DNA from: an uncultured Bacilli bacterium
GTDB lineage: Bacteria > Bacillota_I > Bacilli_A > RF39 > UBA660
Direction: 5' to 3'
Length of the DNA: 38,394 nucleotides
Assembly (NCBI GenBank): GCA_947628525.1
Contig: CANRAE010000004.1
Location: forward strand, 1 to 38,394
Under the pieces are notes generated by a model that did not search any database, was not told the DNA's origin, and saw nothing but the letters and a program-made list of their open reading frames with translations. Below, in pieces: positions 17,423 to 26,810 of the stretch. Both the position numbers and the translations under genes were made by a program. Every line of letters begins with the position of its first letter. Within the stretch, counting starts at the first letter, position 1.

Positions 17423-19204
17423 TTAACCATACCAAATACCACTAATATCACTATTATTACTTAATGGTTCAGGATTTGGTCGATCTATTTTAATATTTAC
17501 TGGTACTTTAAAAGCCGATCCAAAAGCCATTGCATTTCCTGGTTGTAACGTTTTTAGTTGCAATAATAACTCATCACTCATATTAGGTACCATTTCTTTA
17601 ATATAAGCTAAATCCTTAGGATGTAAAGTTCTAAGAATAATAAAATTAGAACATTGGGAAATACACGTATCACTAAGTTCACTAGGTCTTTGTGTTATAA
17701 GTCCTAATAAAACCCCATATTTTCTTCCTTCCTTAGTAATACGATTAAATATATTGTAACCTAACAATTGCTCATCTTTATCCATTTGCACATAGCGATG
17801 AGCTTCCTCAATAATAATATGAAACGGAATTTTGCCACGATCAGCATTATTAGTAGCAAAATCGAAAACCATTTTAGATATTATCTTCGTGATACTCTTA
17901 GCTAGACGATCGTTAACATAATTAATATTAAAATTAACAATTTGCGCCTTAGCACCACTGTTAGTTGTCAACAACTTAGCAATATAACTTTGTCTATCAA
18001 TCATCGTATCATATTCAAAATAAACAGCACTATCACTATTAGCTAAACTATGAAGACGGACACTTAATACATTCGCATAATCAAATACTTTATCACTTTT
18101 TAAAATTCCTTCGGAAATAAGTGAAAAATCAAGAGCTAATTCCAAATCTTTTAACGTGTAAGGGATATTTCCCTTAGGATCAGGTATTTCTAGTCCCTCT
18201 ATGATAAACGAAGAAATAAAATCTACTACTAATTCCATCTCTTGCATTTTACCTGTTTTATCTATATATAAACACTGACGTAAAGTTCGAACATAACCAG
18301 GTTGCACAATTTTACTTTCCAAATTCAAATCACGGGTCTGATAAGTAGTAAGAATAGCTAAAATTTGATCTCTTATCTTACTAGAATCTTTACCACTTCT
18401 TAAAATATCTAAAAGAGCTCTCGCTACTATATCGTTACGAAATTTAATAACTTCTTCATCATTTTCATTAGCTGTTTCACTATTTTTTAAAATAGGTACT
18501 AATTTTAAAGCTTTTTCAATGATCGATAATTGAGCTGGATCACTAGCATCTAATAATAAAGCAATATCATCTATTCCTAATAACCAAAGAGGAATGTGTA
18601 ATACTTCACATTCAGGATTTAAGGTATTAGTGGTATAAACTTTATAATTTAAGGCTGGTGATATTTCACTTACACGAGCAAAAGCATTAGTATATTCGCC
18701 ATAAGCATCAAAAATAAAGATATTTGCATTAACAGGTAAATAGTTATTACTAGTAAAAATATTTTGTAATAATCTAGCAACTGTAAAACTTTTACCAGAA
18801 CCAGTATTACCTAATATAGCAAAATGATTACTAAAAAAGCTATTAACACCGACATTAATACGATAATTATTATATACAGTTGATTGTCCTAAATAGATCT
18901 GATTATTATCTTTTATTTGTTGATCACCTAATATTAGAGCTAATTCTTCCATATTAATAATTCTAACGCTAGATTTAAAGGATGGTTTTTTAGTAACCCC
19001 TGGCAAAAAATAATTGTTAACAATTTCACCGACAATAGAAATTTTAGCAGACGAAATATCCATACTCATAATTTCACCGACGATTTTACGATCATTATCC
19101 TCAAAGACGACATGAATATTAACCAAGTTAGCTTGGGTAGTAACATCGATGGCTAATTTGACATAAACAATATTATCTACTATATTTGTAATGCTTCCTA
19201 TCAT
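17423..19204 (-). CDS. HerA-like FtsK/DUF87 ATPase
   Basis: GNTGSGKSFTVARLL Walker A, IIIEEAHRYV Walker B, N-terminal beta-barrel-like region. Confidence 0.8.
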   Translation of the reverse strand: MIGSITNIVDNIVYVKLAIDVTTQANLVNIHVVFEDNDRKIVGEIMSMDISSAKISIVGEIVNNYFLPGVTKKPSFKSSVRIINMEELALILGDQQIKDNNQIYLGQSTVYNNYRINVGVNSFFSNHFAILGNTGSGKSFTVARLLQNIFTSNNYLPVNANIFIFDAYGEYTNAFARVSEISPALNYKVYTTNTLNPECEVLHIPLWLLGIDDIALLLDASDPAQLSIIEKALKLVPILKNSETANENDEEVIKFRNDIVARALLDILRSGKDSSKIRDQILAILTTYQTRDLNLESKIVQPGYVRTLRQCLYIDKTGKMQEMELVVDFISSFIIEGLEIPDPKGNIPYTLKDLELALDFSLISEGILKSDKVFDYANVLSVRLHSLANSDSAVYFEYDTMIDRQSYIAKLLTTNSGAKAQIVNFNINYVNDRLAKSITKIISKMVFDFATNNADRGKIPFHIIIEEAHRYVQMDKDEQLLGYNIFNRITKEGRKYGVLLGLITQRPSELSDTCISQCSNFIILRTLHPKDLAYIKEMVPNMSDELLLQLKTLQPGNAMAFGSAFKVPVNIKIDRPNPEPLSNNSDISGIWYG

Positions 19205-19276
19205 ACTATCAACCCTATCTTAAAATGATTATAGCATACTCTCTTTCTTTTTTAAACACTAAAAATAAAAAAATAA

Positions 19277-19290
19277 CGACTTCCCAGTCG
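19277..19290 (-). terminator. Terminator downstream of ZIP transporter gene
   Basis: Minus CGACT-GGGA-AGTCG then TTATTTTTTTATT. Confidence 0.55.
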
Positions 19291-20025
19291 CTATATAAAT
19301 AAAGTTAACATAATCAATATAATGCCTAAGCCAATCCCTAGCCAAGCATTCTTTTTATTTTTCATTTCGATAATTTTAGGTAATAATTCAAAAATGCTTA
19401 TATAAATTAACATACCAAGAGTAACACATAATAATACCCCGGAAATAACGGACTTATTTAATAATCCCCCCATTAGTAAGGCAATTAGGCCACCAATAAA
19501 CGTTGAAAGGGATACTAATATGATAATAAACCACGTCTTTTGTTTATTATTACTAGCTTTATAAAAAGTCGATGTAATAACCATTCCCAAAGGAATATTA
19601 TGTAGACCTATTCCTAAACTTACTAAAATACCTGTTTTTATTGAATTATTAACAGTACTAAAAACCGCCATACCCTCAATAATATTATGTAAAACCAAAG
19701 CTATACTAGATATAAGACCAATATGATTTAATTCTTCTTTCTTTTTACCATCATGTTCTGGAATAAAAACATCTAATATTTTTAAAATTATTATGCCTCC
19801 AACAATACCTATTAAAGCTAAAAAAACACCTTTACCAAAGCCAAATTCACTGATAAATATTTCTTTAACTTCTGGTATTAGATCAACTAACATAAGCATA
19901 ATCATAACTGCAAAAGCAAGACTAATCGAAAAATCGACAAAGCGATCATTATTTTTACTAGCAAATGTAATTAAAGATCCTAGAACAACAAATATTCCTA
20001 ATACAAGTGTAATAAAAAGTCCCAT
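19291..20025 (-). CDS. ZIP family metal transporter
   Basis: Multiple TM helices with LVLHNIIEGMAVF and GIGLHNIPLGMVI histidine motifs. Confidence 0.88.
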   Translation of the reverse strand: MGLFITLVLGIFVVLGSLITFASKNNDRFVDFSISLAFAVMIMLMLVDLIPEVKEIFISEFGFGKGVFLALIGIVGGIIILKILDVFIPEHDGKKKEELNHIGLISSIALVLHNIIEGMAVFSTVNNSIKTGILVSLGIGLHNIPLGMVITSTFYKASNNKQKTWFIIILVSLSTFIGGLIALLMGGLLNKSVISGVLLCVTLGMLIYISIFELLPKIIEMKNKKNAWLGIGLGIILIMLTLFI

Positions 20026-20044
20026 AATATCTCCATTCTAATAT

Positions 20045-20845
20045 TTAAATAAGCATCCAGATAATAACTAATATACCTAAGGCTAAACGATACCACATAA
20101 ATATATTAAAATCATGTTTCTTTAAATATTTCATCAAATACTTAATACATAAAATACCTACTACAAAAGATACTAAAATACCTACGCCAAAAATAGACAA
20201 ATTATCTAAAATACTAGCATAGCTATCTTTTAAATCAAGAATAACAGCTCCTAATACTACGGGTGCTGATAAGAAAAACGAAAACTTGGCTGCATCCTCT
20301 CTTTTTAATTCTAAACATCTTCCAGCAGCAATAGTAGTACCACTTCTAGAAAAGCCTGGAATAAGAGCAAAAACTTGACTACATCCTATTAAAAAGGCAT
20401 CTTTCAAAGTTAAATCTTTAATTTCTTTTTTAGCTTTAAAATGCTTATCAACTACGTAAATAACAATACCCATAACAATTAAAGCCAAAGCAATTAATAT
20501 AAAATTACTTCTTATAGCATTTTCAATTACATCTTCAAAAAGTACCCCCATAATAGCTGCTGGAATAGTAGCTACAATAATATACCACATAATTTTACCT
20601 TCATCATCATGGATACCTTTAGTAAATCCTTTTTTAATCATTCGAACAAAATCTTTAAAGAAAAATATTCCTATCGCTAATAAAGTTCCAAAATGTAAAG
20701 CAATATCAAATGACATTGCAATATCATTTCCAATATTAGCACCAATCCCAAACAAATCTCTAAATATAATTAAATGAGCGCTTGAAGAAATAGGTAAAAA
20801 TTCGGCTATCCCCTGAATAAATCCTAAAATAATTACTGCTAACAT
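20045..20845 (-). CDS. uppP: Undecaprenyl-diphosphate phosphatase UppP/BacA
   Basis: GFIQGIAEFLPISSSAHLII, IPGFSRSGTTIAAG. Confidence 0.96.
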   Translation of the reverse strand: MLAVIILGFIQGIAEFLPISSSAHLIIFRDLFGIGANIGNDIAMSFDIALHFGTLLAIGIFFFKDFVRMIKKGFTKGIHDDEGKIMWYIIVATIPAAIMGVLFEDVIENAIRSNFILIALALIVMGIVIYVVDKHFKAKKEIKDLTLKDAFLIGCSQVFALIPGFSRSGTTIAAGRCLELKREDAAKFSFFLSAPVVLGAVILDLKDSYASILDNLSIFGVGILVSFVVGILCIKYLMKYLKKHDFNIFMWYRLALGILVIIWMLI

Positions 20846-20932
20846 AACATCCTCCTATTTATACTTATTCAGTATAACATATAAAAATTATTTTTTTTAG
20901 TTTTTTTAATAATTTTTTATATATTAAATATT

Positions 20933-21565
20933 TTATTTAGTTTTCAAAATATAAGATAACCTTTTTCTAGCTCTTTTAACATCAGAATAATTTCTCATAC
21001 CATTACAATCTTGATATTTTAAATCATATTGCGAAAAGTCTTTTAATTTATTTAACCAATCTTCATTATAAAATTCAGGATGTAAAGTTAACAAATAGTT
21101 ATTAGTTACAATAAAATTTAAGTCATTAAGGCGATCTTGTATTGGTATATTAAAAGAAAAAAAACTTTTAAGTGCATATAGCGAAATTAATCTTCGCCTA
21201 ATAAAGCTAGCATATAATTCGGAGTTTGGTGTTCCAAATTTATTACTGGTATAAAAGCAATTCCAATCGAAGTTATACTCTATTTGCCGAGCCGTTAATT
21301 TGACTTTATCACAATCAGCATATATCAAAATCAATTGATCTTCATAATTTTCTTGATTAAAATAGTCCTTGGGACAAATATTAACTATTTTATCAAAGCA
21401 ACCATAATGGATGTAATAGTATAAAAGAGGGCTATCTTTAAGCCCAAATTTAAGACTATTTAGCATGGCTATTTTTTCTTCATTACTATATATTTTTTTG
21501 TTAGTAAAAAGTAATCTTTCACCACGAATATTTTCATTTATCTTTTCTATAATTTCATCTTTCAA
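20933..21565 (-). CDS. Uncharacterised protein downstream of lon
   Basis: 210-codon ORF starting right after lon; no family recognised. Confidence 0.7.
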   Translation of the reverse strand: MKDEIIEKINENIRGERLLFTNKKIYSNEEKIAMLNSLKFGLKDSPLLYYYIHYGCFDKIVNICPKDYFNQENYEDQLILIYADCDKVKLTARQIEYNFDWNCFYTSNKFGTPNSELYASFIRRRLISLYALKSFFSFNIPIQDRLNDLNFIVTNNYLLTLHPEFYNEDWLNKLKDFSQYDLKYQDCNGMRNYSDVKRARKRLSYILKTK

Positions 21566-21566
21566 C

Positions 21567-23882
21567 TTACTTCACTCCTATAATGTGATTAAAAATTTCT
21601 TCATAATTTTCCACATAAATAATTTTTAAATCTTTTTTGACATCATCTGGTACTTCTTCTAAATCAAATTCATTTTGTTTAGGTAAGAAAACTTTCTTTA
21701 TTTTAGCGCGATGGGCACCAATCAATTTTTCTTTAACGCCTCCAATGGGCAGCACTTTACCCCTTAATGTTATTTCTCCTGTCATACTAATATTAGAGGG
21801 GATTTTAGTATCCGTAAAAGCACTTAATAAAGCCGTAGTAATGGCAACACCTGCTGACGGTCCTTCTTTGGGAACAGCTCCTTCGGGAACATGAATATGA
21901 ATATCAATATTTTCTAAATGTTTATACTCTATATTATATTTTTTACTGTTGGCTTTAATATAACTAAAAGCAATACGCGCTGATTCACGCATAATATCTC
22001 CTAATGAACCAGTCAAAATTAATTCTCCTTTACCATGAAAAGTCGTTACTTCAATAGGTAATATATCACCACCAAAACTAGTATAAGCAAGACCATTAAC
22101 AACACCTATTCTAGCACTATTGTCATTATCGGTATAAAAGTATTTTTTGTTACCTAAATAATTAGATAAATTTTGATCATTTATAGAATATTTCTTTTTC
22201 TTTTTACTGATAATTTTATCTTTAACTACTTTACGTAAAATAGTTGCTAATTCTCTTTCTAGATCACGTACTCCGGCTTCTTTGGTATAATTTCTAATGA
22301 TCGTAAAAATAACATTATCATCAAAAATTACTTCTTTTTCTGTTAAACCATGTTCTTTTAAAAGTTTTTTTATTAAATGCTTTTTAGCAATATCAAATTT
22401 TTCATATTCAGTATAGGAAGATAATTCTATTATCTCCAAACGATCTCTTAATTCCGTAGGAATTTGATCAATATAGTTAGCAGTAGCAATAAACATGACA
22501 TTACTCAAATCATATTCTTCTTCTATATAATGGTCGACAAAATTTTTGTTTTGTTCTTTATCAAGAACTTCTAATAAACTTGAGGCGGGATCACCTTTTA
22601 TATCTTTGGTCATTTTATCGATCTCATCGATGATGAAAACAGGATTATTAGTCCCTGCTTTTTTCATACCTTGAATAATCAAACCAGGGGCTGCTCCTAT
22701 ATAAGTACGACGATGACCAACGATCTCAGCTTCATCATTGACACCACCTACGGATATTTTAGTCCATTTTCTTTTTAAGCTATCTGCAATACTTTTGGCA
22801 AGCGTTGTTTTACCAACACCCGGTGGTCCAACTAAACATATAATTGGACTACTCAAATTGTTAGTATTTTGTTTAACGGCTAAATATTCAATAATACGTT
22901 CTTTGACATTATCAAGAGCATAATGAGATTGATCTAATATTTCCTTAACTTTATCAAGATCATTATTATCCTTAGTATTTTTATCCCAAGGAAGAGTTAA
23001 TAACCAATCAATATAATTTCTAATCATCCCTAATTCAGGAGAATTAGGATTACAATTAATATAACGTTCTAATTCTTGATTTAATCTTTTTCTAACTTTA
23101 TCCGTACAATGTAATTTATTGATTTGTTCTCTTAGATCGTCTATTTCACTATCCTTATCGTTAATATCACCAAGTTCTTCTTTAATAACTCTTATTTTTT
23201 CTCGTAAAACAAATTCTTTTTGACTATCTTCTAATTGTTTACTAACTTCATCTTCAATTTGTTTTTCAAGTTTTAATATCTCCATATCGTTGTTAATATC
23301 ATCAAGAATCATTTTAACACGACTAGTAGATGAGACTTCTTCAATATATTCTAATTTACGTTCATAAGTAGTAGGTAAAAATAAAGATACAATATCGGTT
23401 AATTTATCAATATCACTAATACCAGAGGCTTGGGCTAAAACAGTATTAGACATGTATGGTACTTCGCGAACATATATCTCGACATGTTTCATTAAACTGC
23501 GTGCATATGCTAATTCTTCTTTTAATTCTAATTCTTCTGGTATAACATTACTAATCATCGCTTCATAAATATTATCTTCTTTGTTATAGGCATGAACCCT
23601 TGCCCTATTTAAACCAGATAATATAATACGACATTTACCATTAGGCATCTCTATTTTCATTTTAATTTGTGCTACTATTCCTATTTTAGGCAATTCACTT
23701 ATATCAGGATCAATTTCTAAATTGTCCTTAGGAATAACAACTAAAATATTACTATTATAATAAGATTCGGCTAAGGATAATAACTTTTTATCATTATCAC
23801 TTTCAAATTCAAGACGCATTTCACTATGAGGGAACAAAACCATGTTACGAATTAAAAGTACTGGTAGATTACTTTTCATCAT
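21567..23882 (-). CDS. lon: ATP-dependent protease Lon
   Basis: GPPGVGKTTLAKSIA, FIIDEIDKM, VPEGAVPKEGPSAGVAITTALLSA Ser-Lys protease domain. Confidence 0.97.
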   Translation of the reverse strand: MMKSNLPVLLIRNMVLFPHSEMRLEFESDNDKKLLSLAESYYNSNILVVIPKDNLEIDPDISELPKIGIVAQIKMKIEMPNGKCRIILSGLNRARVHAYNKEDNIYEAMISNVIPEELELKEELAYARSLMKHVEIYVREVPYMSNTVLAQASGISDIDKLTDIVSLFLPTTYERKLEYIEEVSSTSRVKMILDDINNDMEILKLEKQIEDEVSKQLEDSQKEFVLREKIRVIKEELGDINDKDSEIDDLREQINKLHCTDKVRKRLNQELERYINCNPNSPELGMIRNYIDWLLTLPWDKNTKDNNDLDKVKEILDQSHYALDNVKERIIEYLAVKQNTNNLSSPIICLVGPPGVGKTTLAKSIADSLKRKWTKISVGGVNDEAEIVGHRRTYIGAAPGLIIQGMKKAGTNNPVFIIDEIDKMTKDIKGDPASSLLEVLDKEQNKNFVDHYIEEEYDLSNVMFIATANYIDQIPTELRDRLEIIELSSYTEYEKFDIAKKHLIKKLLKEHGLTEKEVIFDDNVIFTIIRNYTKEAGVRDLERELATILRKVVKDKIISKKKKKYSINDQNLSNYLGNKKYFYTDNDNSARIGVVNGLAYTSFGGDILPIEVTTFHGKGELILTGSLGDIMRESARIAFSYIKANSKKYNIEYKHLENIDIHIHVPEGAVPKEGPSAGVAITTALLSAFTDTKIPSNISMTGEITLRGKVLPIGGVKEKLIGAHRAKIKKVFLPKQNEFDLEEVPDDVKKDLKIIYVENYEEIFNHIIGVK

Positions 23883-23909
23883 GTTTTCCCTCCTTCAAAT
23901 ATGTTTTTT

Positions 23910-23938
23910 ATTATAAACAGTTACCTATAAAAATGCAA
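23910..23938 (-). promoter_or_regulatory. Promoter TTGCAT-17-TATAAT upstream of lon
   Basis: ATGCAA 23933-23938, ATTATA 23910-23915 on plus strand; spacer 17. Confidence 0.7.
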
Positions 23939-24042
23939 CTAATTATACACTTTTTTTCATTTATTTTTTGAAGCTCAATTTTACTAATATTGACATTTAA
24001 CATTGACCACAAACTTTACAATTATTGATAAAAAAAATATAA

Positions 24043-24078
24043 AAGATATTGTAAATATCACCACATTTACAATATCTT
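24043..24078 (-). terminator. Terminator downstream of rseP
   Basis: 14-bp perfect inverted repeat AAGATATTGTAAAT / ATTTACAATATCTT. Confidence 0.75.
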
Positions 24079-24102
24079 ATTATTCCCTTTTTTATTTAAT
24101 TT

Positions 24103-25152
24103 TTAACTAAAAAACATTCTTACAACATCGTTAAAAGTAATAAATAAAATCAATAACATCAATAATATAAAGCCAATACTATGACATATATTTTCAACTT
24201 TAGGATTAACTGGCGAACCTTTAATCTTTTCAATAATTAAGAACAAAATTCTACCGCCATCAAAAGCTGGGAAAGGTAACAAATTAATAAAGCCAACATT
24301 AATACACAATAAAGCCACTAATTGTAAAAGACTCTCTATACCTGCACTTCGTGTCTGTCCTACAATGGAATAAATTCCTACTGGACCACTTAAGCTGTCA
24401 ACACCTACACCACCAGTAAACAATAATTTTAAAGTAATCCACATTTGTTTAAATAAAGCACCCGTCTTAACAAAGGCATATTTTAAAGGAGCCAAGAAAC
24501 CTTTTTCATTTTCACGGTAAAATTCAATACCGAATTTATAAGCATTTTCCCCATCAACAGTCTCTTTGATAGGTGTTATTTCATAAGTTATAACATTACC
24601 ATTAGCTTTTTTTATAGTAAACTCTACAGGATCCCCACTAGTTTCAACGGCTAAATAAAGTCTAACATCATCAACAGTCGATATTTTGTTGCCATTTATT
24701 TCTAAAATGCGATCTCCTACTTCAATTCCTGATTGCACCATTGGATAACCATCAGTTAAACGATTAACAATTGGATCCATTTTAGGAGAACCAAAAAATA
24801 ACCCACAAGCTAACAAAATAAGAAAAGCTAAAATAAAGTTATTACCTGCTCCAAAAAACATAATTAAGAATCTTTGCCAAACAGGTTTATTATACATTTT
24901 CTTTTCTTTGGGAACCGTTTTGTCATCATCAACTTCTTCCCCAGCTAATTGCACAAAACCACCTATAGGAATAGCTCTAATACAATAAACTGTTTCATCT
25001 TTTTTACTTTTACGCGACCATATTTTAGGTCCCATTCCTATTGAAAACTCATATACATAAACACCAAACATTTTAGCAAAAATAAAATGTCCAAACTCGT
25101 GTACTAATACAATTACCCCTAAAATTAATATAAATAATATTAAAGTAACCAT
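24103..25152 (-). CDS. rseP: RIP (site-2 type) membrane metalloprotease RseP/RasP
   Basis: VLVHEFGHFIFAK zinc motif, PDZ region, NLLPFPAFDGGRI. Confidence 0.95.
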   Translation of the reverse strand: MVTLILFILILGVIVLVHEFGHFIFAKMFGVYVYEFSIGMGPKIWSRKSKKDETVYCIRAIPIGGFVQLAGEEVDDDKTVPKEKKMYNKPVWQRFLIMFFGAGNNFILAFLILLACGLFFGSPKMDPIVNRLTDGYPMVQSGIEVGDRILEINGNKISTVDDVRLYLAVETSGDPVEFTIKKANGNVITYEITPIKETVDGENAYKFGIEFYRENEKGFLAPLKYAFVKTGALFKQMWITLKLLFTGGVGVDSLSGPVGIYSIVGQTRSAGIESLLQLVALLCINVGFINLLPFPAFDGGRILFLIIEKIKGSPVNPKVENICHSIGFILLMLLILFITFNDVVRMFFS

Positions 25153-25162
25153 TTTTATCCTC

Positions 25163-25963
25163 CTATAACACTGCTATAAATAATATAAATCCCAAAAAGA
25201 TAAATATTATGCTATCTAATCTATCTAAAACTCCTCCATGTCCAGGAATTAAATTAGAAAAATCTTTAACTCCATAATATCTTTTTATGGCTGAGAAAAT
25301 CAAATCTCCCAATTGACCAATTAAGGATAATAACGTCGTTATACAGATAATAAATCCTAAATCAGCACCAGTATCTATTACCGTTGTATAATAAACAGTA
25401 CTAATAAATACCCCCATAATCGTACCACCAAGCAATCCTTCTATAGTTTTATTAGGGGAAATACGAGGTGCTAATTTATTTTTACCTATATACTTACCAG
25501 TAATATATGCAAAAGTATCTGTAAATATAGAGATTAGGAATAAAAAGATCACATATTCTAAACTAAAATTACGTACTAAAATAAACAAATTAAAGCTTAA
25601 ACCTAAAAAGATAGTTGAAGCAATAAAATAAAGAGCATCACTAAAATTATATTTATTATTATCATTAATAAACACAATTGGTGCTAAAAAGACAAACATA
25701 ATAGCTGACATTAAACGATAATCCATTAGAAAATATAAATCTTTTGATTGATAATGACTTAAAGTCATAAAAGATACTATAATATAAGAACTAATCTCAA
25801 CTAAAAAAGGTAACTCATGATTCTTTTTTCTAATATCTAACAATTCTTTTAAACCTAAAAGAGCAACCAAAGTCATAAAAATGGCAAAAGGTAACTTACC
25901 AATTAATAATAAAGGAATAAAAATAACTAATAAAACTAATGCACTTATAATTCTTGTTTTCAT
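25163..25963 (-). CDS. cdsA: Phosphatidate cytidylyltransferase
   Basis: C-terminal signature GDLIFSAIKRYYGVKDFSNLIPGHGGVLDRLDS. Confidence 0.95.
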   Translation of the reverse strand: MKTRIISALVLLVIFIPLLLIGKLPFAIFMTLVALLGLKELLDIRKKNHELPFLVEISSYIIVSFMTLSHYQSKDLYFLMDYRLMSAIMFVFLAPIVFINDNNKYNFSDALYFIASTIFLGLSFNLFILVRNFSLEYVIFLFLISIFTDTFAYITGKYIGKNKLAPRISPNKTIEGLLGGTIMGVFISTVYYTTVIDTGADLGFIICITTLLSLIGQLGDLIFSAIKRYYGVKDFSNLIPGHGGVLDRLDSIIFIFLGFILFIAVL

Positions 25964-25965
25964 GA

Positions 25966-26673
25966 TTAATTTCCTCCAAATCTTCTATTTCTTTTATAAA
26001 ATTCATCTAATATTTGATCAAATTCTACTTCTTTAAAATCAGGAAAATATATATTAGGAAAAAACATTTCACTATATGCCATTTGATAAAGCATAAAGTT
26101 ACTAATTCTATATTCACCACTTGTTCTTATTAATAAATCAATTGGTGGTAAATCTTGATATAAATATTTATAAAAGCTCTCTTTATTTAATTCATTTAAA
26201 TCTAAGGTACCCTCTTTATAAGCCATAGCAATTTTTTTACTCGCATCAATTAATTCTTCTTGACCACCATAATTTAAACAAATATTTAAAATACCACGAG
26301 TATTATTTTTGGTTTCTTCTCGCATTTTATCGATAGCTTGTAAAACATCTGGTCGTAAATTTTTGGTTCTTCCAGAAAAAACAACTTTGATATTTTCTTT
26401 TTTAAAGATCTTATACTTTTTAGTAAACATTTCTATAAATAAATTCATTAAATAATTAACTTCATTAGGATCCCTTTTAAAATTCTCGGTTGAAAAAGCA
26501 AAAACGCTCAATACTTTAATTCCTTTATTTAATATGTATATGCCTAATTTTTCTAATGTCTTGCTACCCTCTAAATGTCCCCTACTTCGATTATAACCTC
26601 TTTCCATGGCCCAACGACCATTACCATCCATAATAATAGCTACATGATTAGGAAGTAAATTTACATCTTTCAT
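25966..26673 (-). CDS. uppS: Isoprenyl transferase (undecaprenyl diphosphate synthase)
   Basis: VAIIMDGNGRWA, RTSGEYRISNFMLYQ; start trimmed to MKDVNLL behind AGGATGTG. Confidence 0.95.
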   Translation of the reverse strand: MKDVNLLPNHVAIIMDGNGRWAMERGYNRSRGHLEGSKTLEKLGIYILNKGIKVLSVFAFSTENFKRDPNEVNYLMNLFIEMFTKKYKIFKKENIKVVFSGRTKNLRPDVLQAIDKMREETKNNTRGILNICLNYGGQEELIDASKKIAMAYKEGTLDLNELNKESFYKYLYQDLPPIDLLIRTSGEYRISNFMLYQMAYSEMFFPNIYFPDFKEVEFDQILDEFYKRNRRFGGN

Positions 26674-26692
26674 ATTTTCACATCCTAATATA

Positions 26693-26721
26693 ATTATAAT
26701 ACACAATTATAAAACTAACAA
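26693..26721 (-). promoter_or_regulatory. Promoter TTGTTA-17-TATAAT upstream of uppS
   Basis: TAACAA 26716-26721 and ATTATA 26693-26698 on plus strand; spacer 17. Confidence 0.65.
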
Positions 26722-26744
26722 GTAAAATACAATAATACTTTTAC

Positions 26745-26810
26745 CATTATTGACTTAAAAAAAAGAAATACTTTTGGATATTTCTTTAAATATTTTTTAA
26801 GTCAATAATG
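26745..26810 (-). terminator. Nested hairpin terminator at the 3' end of the glucosyltransferase gene
   Basis: 18-bp perfect outer inverted repeat CATTATTGACTTAAAAAA/TTTTTTAAGTCAATAATG enclosing AAAGAAATA/TATTTCTTT and T run. Confidence 0.75.

Noticed and set aside
23985-24006. True CtsR operator upstream of lon
   Set aside because: Repeat period is 14 nt instead of 10 and the heptads are incomplete; kept only as a low-interest finding.
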